A stretch of 38,528 nucleotides of DNA, taken from positions 1-38,528 of the forward strand of contig DXFV01000032.1 in NCBI GenBank assembly GCA_019114265.1, read 5' to 3'. Positions 1 to 6,328 of the stretch are shown here, piece by piece. The translations under genes and the position numbers were made by a program. Under the pieces are notes generated by a model. It saw nothing but the letters and a program-made list of their open reading frames with translations, was not told the origin of the DNA and ran no database searches. Position 1 is the stretch's first letter. Each line of letters starts with the position of its first letter. This DNA is from Anaerofilum faecale (GTDB lineage Bacteria; Bacillota; Clostridia; Oscillospirales; Ruminococcaceae).

Positions 1-4
1 AAAA

Positions 5-80
5 TGGAGCGGGTTACGAGGCTCGAACTCGCTACCTCCACCTTGGCAAGGTGGCGCTCTACCAGATGAGCTAAACCCGC
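5..80 (-). tRNA. tRNA-Gly (GCC), copy 1
   Basis: Read on the minus strand this folds as a 76-nt cloverleaf with encoded CCA. The acceptor stem is GCGGGTT/AACCCGC. The anticodon arm is CCACC-TTGCCAA-GGTGG with anticodon GCC, and the T loop is TTCGAGC. The gene is identical to the copies at 332-407 and 446-521. It is the most distal visible gene of the tRNA operon, whose 3' end lies beyond position 1. Confidence 0.97.
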
Positions 81-86
81 TTAAAA

Positions 87-162
87 TGGTGCCTCCGATC
101 GGAATCGAACCAATGACACGGGGATTTTCAGTCCCCTGCTCTACCAACTGAGCTACAGAGGC
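87..162 (-). tRNA. tRNA-Phe (GAA)
   Basis: A 76-nt minus-strand cloverleaf with encoded CCA. The acceptor stem is GCCTCTG/CGGAGGC, and the anticodon arm GGGGA-CTGAAAA-TCCCC gives anticodon GAA. It is separated from the neighbouring tRNA genes by only 5-6 nt, so it must be processed from a polycistronic transcript. Confidence 0.97.
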
Positions 163-167
163 AAATC

Positions 168-244
168 TGGCGACCCGGATGGGGCTCGAACCCACGACCT
201 CCAGCGTGACAGGCTGGCGTACTAACCGACTGTACTACCGGGCC
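168..244 (-). tRNA. tRNA-Asp (GTC)
   Basis: A 77-nt minus-strand cloverleaf with encoded CCA. The acceptor stem is GGCCCGG/CCGGGTC, with one G-U pair. The anticodon loop CTGTCAC gives GTC, and the T loop is TTCGAGC. It lies five to six nt from the flanking tRNA genes in the same transcript. Confidence 0.97.
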
Positions 245-250
245 AGATCT

Positions 251-326
251 TGGTGGAAGTTAACGGGCTCGAACCGCTGACCCTCTGCTTGTAAGGCAGA
301 TGCTCTCCCAGCTGAGCTAAACTTCC
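251..326 (-). tRNA. tRNA-Val (TAC)
   Basis: A 76-nt minus-strand cloverleaf with encoded CCA. The acceptor stem is GGAAGTT/AACTTCC, and the anticodon arm CTGCC-TTACAAG-CAGAG style loop gives anticodon TAC. It is part of the six-gene minus-strand tRNA cluster. Confidence 0.96.
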
Positions 327-331
327 ACAGA

Positions 332-407
332 TGGAGCGGGTTACGAGGCTCGAACTCGCTACCTCCACCTTGGCAAGGTGGCGCTCTACCAGATGAGCTA
401 AACCCGC
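332..407 (-). tRNA. tRNA-Gly (GCC), copy 2
   Basis: Identical across its 76 nt to the Gly-GCC genes at 5-80 and 446-521 (acceptor GCGGGTT/AACCCGC, anticodon GCC, encoded CCA). It lies 5 nt from tRNA-Val and 38 nt downstream of Gly copy 3. Confidence 0.97.
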
Positions 408-445
408 AGATAAAAGCCGGAGCCAAGCGGAAACTGACAAAAAAA

Positions 446-521
446 TGGAGCGGGTTACGAGGCTCGAACTCGCTACCTCCACCTTGGCAAGGTGGCGCTC
501 TACCAGATGAGCTAAACCCGC
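446..521 (-). tRNA. tRNA-Gly (GCC), copy 3, first gene of the operon
   Basis: The third identical 76-nt Gly-GCC gene, read on the minus strand, with encoded CCA. It is the promoter-proximal gene: about 50 nt of leader separate it from the promoter at 576-604. The 38-nt gap to the next tRNA is longer than the 5-6 nt gaps elsewhere in the cluster, as expected if this copy arose by a duplication that included spacer. Confidence 0.97.
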
Positions 522-575
522 ATTTGCTTGTCAATTTCTTCTGGTTCCTGGCCGCCGCTCTTAGCGACGTGTGTT

Positions 576-604
576 ATTTTACAACATCCATTCCGATTTG
601 TCAA
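576..604 (-). promoter_or_regulatory. Strong sigma-A-type promoter of the tRNA operon
   Basis: On the minus strand there is a consensus -35 TTGACA (599-604), a 17-nt spacer and a -10 TAAAAT (576-581), reading toward the tRNA cluster. This is the best promoter match in the window and suits a stable-RNA operon. The predicted start is near 569, giving a leader of about 45-50 nt before tRNA-Gly copy 3. Confidence 0.88.
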
Positions 605-659
605 CACGTTTTTTGAACTTTTTTGCATTTGTGCAAAAAATTCCCTTTCCAAAATACAG

Positions 660-733
660 AAGGGCCGGTCTGCACAGGGACCGGCCTTTCCGATACGCCC
701 GAACGCCTTCCTCTGCCGGGGAGAAGGCGTTCG
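660..733 (-). terminator. Tandem hairpins downstream of the binding-protein gene
   Basis: Two inverted repeats fill the gap between the stop of the 760-1848 gene and the tRNA promoter. Arms of 11 nt (CGAACGCCTTC at 700-710, complement at 723-733) are followed by arms of 8 nt (GGCCGGTC at 663-670, complement at 679-686). On the minus strand the second hairpin runs into CTTCTGTATTTT, a poor but usable U-rich tail. It probably ends the binding-protein transcript and insulates the tRNA operon. Confidence 0.6.
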
Positions 734-759
734 GACGGGGGCAAGCACCAGCGGTTTTG

Positions 760-1848
760 TCAGCCATTCATCAGCTGGGCGAGCTGCTCGTCGGTCAGCT
801 CCATATGATAGAACAAGCTGTAGAACTCCTTCACATAGCTTTCCAGTCCGTCGCTGTACTGGTCGGGATACAGGATGCTGCCCACCCAGTCCAGGCCGAT
901 CAGACGGTTCGGGCCCATCGGACGGTCCACCCAGGCAAACGGGGCCTTGGGCACGCCGTACACCTGCCCTTTCTGCACCGCTTCCACATTGGCGTACAGC
1001 GGATCGTCCATCAGTTCCTGCGCCGCCTGGGAGGCGGTGAGGTCCTGCTTGGGCTCGCCGTTCACAAAGATGTATGCGGGGTTCCAGCCCAGGATCTGCT
1101 CGGCCGACACCTGCACGCGGGAACCGCTCTCGATCTCCAGCTTGACCACGTTGTCGGCGCCCAGCAGCTCGAACACCTCGGCCGACACAGACCCCACCGG
1201 CGCGGTCTCCAGCGAACCCACGCCGTTGCCGTAGTATACGGTGGGCCCGTTTTCGGGATGGGCCGCGGCGCGGTCGAGCGCGGCGCGGGCGTAGTCGGCC
1301 AGCTTGGCGGCCTGCTCCTCCTCGGCCAGCAGCTTGCCCAGGAATTCATACGCCTCGGGCGAGTCCTCCAGCGCGCTGCTGACCATCACCACCGGAATGC
1401 CCAGCTGCCCCTGCAGCTTGTCCGCCTTTTCGATCGACGCCTCGTTCAGCGATCCCATCTGGATGCACAGGTCGGGCGCGTCTGCGATGATGGCTTCGAG
1501 GTTCACCGAATCCCCCATCCCGTACACCGGCAGATCGACGTACTCGGGCAGGATGTAGGGCGCTTCCTGGTCATTGAAGGAATAGTTCCAGCCCAGCAGC
1601 TTGTCCGGCGCCAGGGTGTAGACGGTGAGCGAACCCACCGGGTCGGTGCAGTAGACGGAATCCACCACATCCACATCCTCCGGCAGCTGGATCTCGCGGC
1701 CGGCCATGTCGGTGAACGGAACGACTTCTTCCTGCGAAGAGACGGGGGCGCTGGAAGAGGTGGAGGAGGGCGGTGTACTGGACGAAGCGGGTGCACAGGC
1801 TGTCAGCAAAACCGCCAACGCCGCACCCAGAATGGCAATGCGTTTCAT
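760..1848 (-). CDS. ABC transporter substrate-binding lipoprotein (TroA/BtuF-like fold), candidate oxyanion binder
   Basis: A 362-residue extracytoplasmic solute-binding protein of the periplasmic-binding-protein-2 class that works with FecCD-type permeases. The N-terminus MKRIAILGAALAVLLTAC is a lipoprotein signal with the lipobox cysteine at residue 18, followed by a Ser/Thr/Pro linker. The mature start VPFTDMAGREIQLPEDV is typical of this family, and the C-terminal lobe carries WVDRPMGPNRLIGLDW, a motif common in these binding proteins. The start is preceded by GTGAGGAAAC. The gene is divergent from the FecCD permease and ATPase genes across a 218-nt control region and is presumably their partner. 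By sequence alone the ligand could be ferric siderophore, cobalamin or an oxyanion. The co-transcribed molybdenum/selenium genes next to the permease favour molybdate or tungstate. That assignment is inference. Confidence 0.88.
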   Translation of the reverse strand: MKRIAILGAALAVLLTACAPASSSTPPSSTSSSAPVSSQEEVVPFTDMAGREIQLPEDVDVVDSVYCTDPVGSLTVYTLAPDKLLGWNYSFNDQEAPYILPEYVDLPVYGMGDSVNLEAIIADAPDLCIQMGSLNEASIEKADKLQGQLGIPVVMVSSALEDSPEAYEFLGKLLAEEEQAAKLADYARAALDRAAAHPENGPTVYYGNGVGSLETAPVGSVSAEVFELLGADNVVKLEIESGSRVQVSAEQILGWNPAYIFVNGEPKQDLTASQAAQELMDDPLYANVEAVQKGQVYGVPKAPFAWVDRPMGPNRLIGLDWVGSILYPDQYSDGLESYVKEFYSLFYHMELTDEQLAQLMNG

Positions 1849-1899
1849 GATGTTTCCTCACTTTCTGTGTACTTTCGCCAAAAATCAATCTCGCAGGGC

Positions 1900-1928
1900 T
1901 TGCACATTTTCGACAAAAGCGTTATACT
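1900..1928 (+). promoter_or_regulatory. Promoter of the transporter/selenium-molybdenum operon
   Basis: The -35 TTGCAC (1900-1905), a 17-nt spacer and the -10 TATACT (1923-1928) read toward the FecCD gene. The start would fall near 1935. The -10 lies inside the palindrome at 1920-1943, so a bound repressor would block RNA polymerase. Confidence 0.72.
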
Positions 1929-1943
1929 TTTACGAGAATAACA
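1920..1943. promoter_or_regulatory. ModE-like palindromic operator over the -10 region
   Basis: The inverted repeat GTTATACT (1921-1928), a 6-nt centre and AGAATAAC (1935-1942) match as complements at 7 of 8 positions. The left half begins CGTTAT. The overall shape (CGTTAT near one end, ATAAC near the other, about 24 nt) resembles the E. coli modA ModE site as I recall it. It overlaps the -10 and predicted start of the plus-strand promoter. That it binds a ModE-type protein is inference; no modE gene is in the window. Confidence 0.5.
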
Positions 1944-1947
1944 ATAG

Positions 1948-1981
1948 CACACGGCCAGTAGCCTGTCAAGCGAACCGTGTG
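1948..1981 (+). promoter_or_regulatory. Hairpin in the 5' leader of the FecCD operon
   Basis: CACACGG (1948-1954) pairs with CCGTGTG (1975-1981) around a 20-nt loop, just inside the predicted leader. The leader (about 1935-2066) is long, but I could not match it to a molybdenum-cofactor or other known riboswitch by eye. It may be only a stabilising 5' stem. Confidence 0.3.
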
Positions 1982-2066
1982 TGCAGTGCACGGAAGGGGC
2001 GGCGCTTTTTTGATCTGGAAACGAAACGCGTCCACCTGCATCGACAAATCCCAGGCACCCGGGCGG

Positions 2067-3041
2067 ATGAGCCGGACGGTGGCGCTGCTGGTGGTGCTTA
2101 GCATCGCGGCGGTGCTGGGGTCGTTTGCGGTGGGATACTATAAAATACCGCTTTCCCGGCTGCCGGGCGTGCTGCTGGGAGGAGCCTCCACCGAGCTGGA
2201 TGTGCTGGTGCGGGTGCGTCTGCCCCGCATTCTGGCTGCCTACGCCATCGGCGCGGCACTGGCCACCGCAGGCAGTGCCTACCAGGGCATGTTCAAAAAC
2301 CCGCTGGTGTCGCCCGAGATCCTGGGCGTGTCTGCCGGCGCGGGACTGGGCGCAGCACTGTCGATCACGCTGGAGTTTCCTTATTATATCACCCAGACGA
2401 TGGCCTTTCTGTTCGGCCTTGCGGCGGCGGCGCTGTGTTATCTGGCGGCGCGGCGGGTGCGGTTCGGCCAGACGGTGAGCATGATCCTGGCCGGCACCAT
2501 GATCCAGACGCTGGCCACCGCCATGACCACCCTGCTGAAATACCTGGCCGACCCCAACGACGCACTGCCGGCCATCACCTTCTGGCTGATGGGCAGCCTG
2601 ACCAAGGTGGACATGGACGCCCTTTTGTTTTCGGCGGCGCCGATGGCGGCGGGCTTCCTCATCCTGTTTGCGATGCGCTATCGGCTGAACGTGCTGACGC
2701 TGGGCGACGAGGAGGCCATGAGCCTGGGCATCGATCCCCGGCGCACCCGCGCGGCGGCGATCGTGGGAGCCACTTTGCTGAGCGCCGCCTCGGTGTGTAT
2801 GGGCGGCATGATCGGCTTTGTGGGGCTGATGATCCCCCACATCGCGCGCTGGATGGTGGGGCCGCAGTACCGGCGTCTGCTGCCGGTGGCCTGTATGGCG
2901 GGCGGATGCTACCTGCTGGTCATGGACGACATCGCCCGCAGTGCGATGACGATGGAGATCCCGCTGGGCGTGATGACCGCGGTGGCGGGCGCGCCCTTCT
3001 TCCTCTACCTCATCACACGGCAGGGGGTGGAGCGCTCATGA
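2067..3041 (+). CDS. FecCD-family ABC transporter permease
   Basis: An integral membrane permease of about 324 residues from the ATG at 2067, the usual length for BtuC/FecCD/MolB-type proteins, with repeated hydrophobic segments throughout. Recognisable family motifs are the segment around VRLPRILAAYAIGAALATAG, then QGMFKNPLVSPEILGVSAGA (substrate pathway) and GMIGFVGLMIPHIARWMVG (ATPase-coupling loop). The ATG has a poor ribosome binding site. An in-frame TTG at 2010, about 10 nt after GGAAGGGG, is a credible alternative adding 19 residues. The stop overlaps the ATPase start as ATGA. It is co-transcribed with selenium/molybdenum hydroxylase maturation genes, which points to an oxyanion substrate rather than a siderophore. 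The substrate is inferred. Confidence 0.93.
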   Translation: MSRTVALLVVLSIAAVLGSFAVGYYKIPLSRLPGVLLGGASTELDVLVRVRLPRILAAYAIGAALATAGSAYQGMFKNPLVSPEILGVSAGAGLGAALSITLEFPYYITQTMAFLFGLAAAALCYLAARRVRFGQTVSMILAGTMIQTLATAMTTLLKYLADPNDALPAITFWLMGSLTKVDMDALLFSAAPMAAGFLILFAMRYRLNVLTLGDEEAMSLGIDPRRTRAAAIVGATLLSAASVCMGGMIGFVGLMIPHIARWMVGPQYRRLLPVACMAGGCYLLVMDDIARSAMTMEIPLGVMTAVAGAPFFLYLITRQGVERS

Positions 3042-3826
3042 AGCTGACGGCGGACCATCTGACGGCCGGATACATGAAAAAACCCGCCCTGCGGGAGGTG
3101 TCGTTTGCGCTGGAGAGCGGGCAGGTCCTGTGTGTGCTGGGCCCCAACGGCGGCGGCAAATCCACCCTGTTCCGCACCCTTCTGGGCTTTCTGCCGCCCC
3201 AGAGCGGCGCCGTCTGCCTGGACGGCAAACCGCTGGCCGGGCTGTCCCCCGCGCGGATGGCGCAGTATCTCTCCTACATCCCGCAGGCGCACGCGCCCGC
3301 CTTTCGGTACCGGGTGCTGGATGTGGTGCTGATGGGGCGCACCTGCCACCTGCATGCGCTGCGCTGCCCCGGCAAAACCGACGAGGAGCTGGCGATGCGG
3401 GCGCTGCGGCGGCTGGACATCGGCTATCTGGCCCAGCGGGACTACACCGAGCTGTCGGGCGGCGAGCGGAAGCTGGTGCTGATTGCCCGGGCACTGTGCC
3501 AGCAGGCGCAGTTCATGGTGATGGACGAGCCCACCTCCGACCTCGATTTTGCCAAATCCCAGCTGATCTACGACGTGATCCAGAGCCTTGCGGCCGACGG
3601 GTACGGCGTGCTGCTGTCCACCCACGCGCCCGACTACCCCTTCCGCCCGCAGGACCAGGTGCTGCTGCTGCGCCGGGGGCGGACGGTGGCCTGCGGCGGT
3701 TCGGCCGAGGTGCTGACTGCGGAAAACCTCTCGGCCGCCTACGACACCCCGATGGAGATCCTGCAGATGGCCGACAGCGCCGGGCGGACCCACCGGGTGT
3801 GCGCCGTGCTGGGAGGTGCGCCATGA
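3038..3826 (+). CDS. ABC transporter ATP-binding protein (FecE/BtuD/MolC-like)
   Basis: A 262-residue ATPase that powers the FecCD permease. Walker A is GPNGGGKST (residues 35-43), the signature is LSGGE (139-143), and Walker B is MVMDEP with Asp163/Glu164, followed by a D-loop SDLD. A switch histidine follows in LLSTHAPDYPF. Length and the C-terminal tail are normal for the family. The start overlaps the permease stop by ATGA and the stop overlaps yqeC the same way, so translation of the three genes is probably coupled. The substrate cannot be read from the ATPase. Confidence 0.95.
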   Translation: MKLTADHLTAGYMKKPALREVSFALESGQVLCVLGPNGGGKSTLFRTLLGFLPPQSGAVCLDGKPLAGLSPARMAQYLSYIPQAHAPAFRYRVLDVVLMGRTCHLHALRCPGKTDEELAMRALRRLDIGYLAQRDYTELSGGERKLVLIARALCQQAQFMVMDEPTSDLDFAKSQLIYDVIQSLAADGYGVLLSTHAPDYPFRPQDQVLLLRRGRTVACGGSAEVLTAENLSAAYDTPMEILQMADSAGRTHRVCAVLGGAP

Positions 3827-4566
3827 CCCTGACCGAAGCGCTGGGCATCCGCCCAGGCGTCACCGCGCTGGTGGGGGCGGGCGGCAAGACGAGCGCCCTG
3901 CTGCAGCTTGCCCGCGAGCTGCGAAGCGCCGGGCACACGGTGGCCACCACCACCACCACCCACATCTTCCCCCCGCCCGCCGACCTGTGCGGCGCTCCGC
4001 TATACAGCCCGAGCGGGGCGGAACTGGCCGAAGCCGCACGGCGCGGCATCTGCGCGGCGGGGCGGGAGCTGGACGCAAAGGGCAAGCTGACCGGCCTGGA
4101 CGAGGCCGGCATCGAGGCGCTGGCGCAGCACTTTTCCTATGTGCTGGCCGAGGCGGACGGCAGCCGCCGGATGCCCTGCAAGGTTCCGGCCGCCCACGAG
4201 CCGGTGATTCCCGCGTCTGCCGGGACGGTGGTGGGCGTGCTGGGGCTGTCGGCGCTGGGGAAACCGCTGTGTGCGGTGTGCTTCCGGGCGGAACTGGCCG
4301 CCCGGCGGCTGGGCGTTTCGCCTGCGGAGATCTTGTCCCCCGCCCTGCTGGCGCAGATCGCCTGCGGCGAAGGAGGATTGCGCAAGCAGGTGGGCGGCCG
4401 CCGCTTTGCGCTGCTGCTGAACCAGGCCGAGCTGTGCCCCGCAGAGGCCGCCGAAACGGCGCGTCTGTGCCGGGCGCTGCGGCCGGAAATTGAGATCGTG
4501 ACCGCGTCGCTGCAAAGAGAGCAGTGGACGCTCTGGAGAGGAGAGAAAGATGTATGCTCGTTCTGA
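3823..4566 (+). CDS. yqeC: YqeC, selenium-dependent molybdenum hydroxylase accessory protein
   Basis: A 247-residue predicted nucleotide-binding protein. Its N-terminal P-loop-like segment is LVGAGGKTSALLQLAREL, followed by a TTTTTHIFPP strand-turn, both hallmarks of the YqeC family found beside orphan selD genes. Other family blocks are VLAEADGSRRMPCKVPAAHE and the acidic or aromatic C-terminal region. Its biochemical step is not established; genome context links it to maturation of molybdenum hydroxylases carrying a labile selenium ligand. The gene overlaps the ATPase upstream (ATGA) and yqeB downstream by 13 nt. The fold also resembles MobB/ArgK-type P-loop proteins, so the role is known only from association. 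Confidence 0.9.
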   Translation: MTLTEALGIRPGVTALVGAGGKTSALLQLARELRSAGHTVATTTTTHIFPPPADLCGAPLYSPSGAELAEAARRGICAAGRELDAKGKLTGLDEAGIEALAQHFSYVLAEADGSRRMPCKVPAAHEPVIPASAGTVVGVLGLSALGKPLCAVCFRAELAARRLGVSPAEILSPALLAQIACGEGGLRKQVGGRRFALLLNQAELCPAEAAETARLCRALRPEIEIVTASLQREQWTLWRGEKDVCSF

Positions 4567-5345
4567 TACGCGGAGCCGGAGACCTTGCCACCGGCATCGC
4601 CTGGCGGCTGTGGCAGGCGCATTTTGACATCGTGATGACCGACCTGCCGCGCCCCACCGCCATCCGCCGCGCCGTGGCTTTTTCCACGGCGCTGGAGAAG
4701 ATCGAAACGACGGTGGAGGGCGTGACGGCGGTTGCCTGCGCCACCCCGAACCAGGTGCTGGAGGCCATCGGGCGGCGGCGGGTGGCCGTGCTGCCCGACC
4801 CCTCCTGCAAGCTGGCTTTGCAGCTGCGGCCGGATGTGCTGGTGGACGCCATTCTGGCAAAGCGCAATCTGGGCACCCGCATCGACGACGCGCCGCTGGT
4901 GATCGGCGTGGGGCCGGGCTTCTGCGCCGGACAGGACTGCCACTATGTGATCGAGACCCAGCGCGGGCACGACCTGGGCCGGGTGATCGAAGCGGGGCCG
5001 GCCGCGCCCAATTCCGGCATCCCCGGCAGCATCGGCGGATACACCTCGGAGCGCATCCTGCGCGCACCGGCGGCGGGCGTGTTTTGTCCGCTGGCGGCCA
5101 TCGGCGATCTGGTGCAGGCCGGGCAGACGGTGGCCGAGGTGGACGGCATCGCCCTGACCGCCCCCATCGCCGGGATGGTGCGCGGGATGCTGGCCGAGGG
5201 GGTGGAGGTGACGCCCGGCTTCAAGTGCGGCGATGTGGACCCCCGCGGCGAAGCGGCCAGCTGCACCACCATCTCGGACAAGGCGCGCGCCATCGGCGGC
5301 GGCGTGCTGGAAGCGATTCTACGCAGATACGGAGGAAAATTATGA
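4554..5345 (+). CDS. yqeB: YqeB, EF2563-family selenium-dependent molybdenum hydroxylase system protein
   Basis: A 263-residue protein of the YqeB/EF2563 maturation family. The N-terminus LVLIRGAGDLATGIAWRL is a Rossmann-like glycine-rich motif, and the middle contains GVGPGFCAGQDCHYVIETQR. The C-terminal part resembles a biotinyl/lipoyl hammerhead fold (GDLVQAGQTVAEVDGIALTA then IAGMVRGMLAEGVEVTPGFK), without an obvious MKM-type modified lysine. I chose the ATG at 4554 because GGAGAGGAG lies 10 nt upstream; an ATG 30 nt earlier lacks such a site. The stop overlaps the xdhC start as ATGA. The role in inserting or protecting the selenium ligand is inferred from co-occurrence with SelD and XdhC. 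Confidence 0.9.
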   Translation: MLVLIRGAGDLATGIAWRLWQAHFDIVMTDLPRPTAIRRAVAFSTALEKIETTVEGVTAVACATPNQVLEAIGRRRVAVLPDPSCKLALQLRPDVLVDAILAKRNLGTRIDDAPLVIGVGPGFCAGQDCHYVIETQRGHDLGRVIEAGPAAPNSGIPGSIGGYTSERILRAPAAGVFCPLAAIGDLVQAGQTVAEVDGIALTAPIAGMVRGMLAEGVEVTPGFKCGDVDPRGEAASCTTISDKARAIGGGVLEAILRRYGGKL

Positions 5346-6325
5346 ACACCTGGAAAACATGCGCCGCCCTGCTGCGGCAGGGACGGCAGACCGCCCTGTT
5401 CCGCGACCTTGCCGGCGGCGTGGTGATGACCGAGGAGCAGGCGGCCCAAAGCGCGCGGTACGCCCCCCTGCTGGACGCCTGCCCGGACAAGCAGAAATGC
5501 GGCGTCTACCGGGTGGACGGGGCGGAATATTGCCTGCAGCCGCTGTGCACAAAACCCCGCATGGTGATCTGCGGCGGCGGGCATGTGGCCTGCCAGACCG
5601 CCATCCTGGGCAATCTGCTGGACTTTGCGGTGACGGTGATCGACGACCGCGAGGAATTTGCAAACCAGGCGCGCTTCCCCTTTGCCCAGGTGCTGTGCCT
5701 GCCGTTCGACGAGGCGATGCAGCGGGTGGAGGGCGGCGAGAACTGCTATTTCGTCATCGCCACCCGCGGCCACGCCTGCGACAGCCTGTGCCTGGAGGCC
5801 GCGCTGAAAAAAGAGCGGGCCTATCTGGGCATGATCGGCAGCCGCTCGAAGGTGGCACATGTGATGGACTTGATGCGCAAGGCGGGATTTTCCGACGAGA
5901 AACTCGCCGGGGTATACAGCCCCATTGGGCTGGCGATCGGAGCGGTGACGCCCGCCGAGATCGCGGTGTCGATCTGCGCACAGATCATCGAGGTGAAAAG
6001 CCGCCAGCGCGGCGGCGCTTTTGTGGGGGACGACGTGCTGGACAGCATCCTGTCGGGAAAAGCGGCGGCGGTGGCCACCATCCTGTCCCAGAAGGGCAGC
6101 AGTCCGCGCGGTGCCGGGGCCGTGATGACGGTGAACCGGGACGGCACCATCAGCGGCACGGTGGGCGGCGGCGAGGCCGAGCAGCTCACCATCCAGCAGG
6201 CGCGCAGCGTGGCTCCCGGCCGGCAGCGCATCCTGCAATACGATATGACCCCCAAAAACGCCCAGCAGCTGGGCATGGTGTGCGGCGGGACCGTGCGCAT
6301 CCTGGTGGAAGGATTGGAGGAATGA
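5342..6325 (+). CDS. xdhC: XdhC-family molybdenum hydroxylase maturation protein with reversed domain order
   Basis: A 327-residue XdhC/CoxI family protein, expected to act on molybdenum cofactor before insertion into a xanthine-dehydrogenase-type enzyme. The Rossmann part comes first: MVICGGGHVACQTAILG, then VIDDREEFANQARFP, GENCYFVIATRGHACD and LGMIGSRSKV (roughly residues 75-225). The CoxI part, with KGSSPRGAGAVMTVNRDG and GTVGGGEAEQ, lies at about 240-320. In classical XdhC the CoxI domain is N-terminal, so the order here is permuted. The GGGC cysteine of many classical members is glutamate here. The start follows GGAGG and overlaps the yqeB stop (ATGA). It is followed 3 nt later by selD. 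Confidence 0.92.
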   Translation: MNTWKTCAALLRQGRQTALFRDLAGGVVMTEEQAAQSARYAPLLDACPDKQKCGVYRVDGAEYCLQPLCTKPRMVICGGGHVACQTAILGNLLDFAVTVIDDREEFANQARFPFAQVLCLPFDEAMQRVEGGENCYFVIATRGHACDSLCLEAALKKERAYLGMIGSRSKVAHVMDLMRKAGFSDEKLAGVYSPIGLAIGAVTPAEIAVSICAQIIEVKSRQRGGAFVGDDVLDSILSGKAAAVATILSQKGSSPRGAGAVMTVNRDGTISGTVGGGEAEQLTIQQARSVAPGRQRILQYDMTPKNAQQLGMVCGGTVRILVEGLEE

Positions 6326-6328
6326 CCG

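Noticed and set aside
446..521. selC (tRNA-Sec) in the tRNA cluster
   Set aside because: All six genes have standard 76-77-nt cloverleafs with Gly, Phe, Asp or Val anticodons; none has a TCA anticodon or the long variable arm of tRNA-Sec.
1935..2066. Molybdenum-cofactor riboswitch in the FecCD leader
   Set aside because: Only one simple 7-bp hairpin is visible. I could not fit the larger conserved architecture by eye; Infernal with the Moco RNA model would decide.
760..3826. Siderophore (iron) uptake annotation
   Set aside because: The fold allows it, but operon context and the ModE-like operator point to an oxyanion. Iron uptake is kept only as an alternative.
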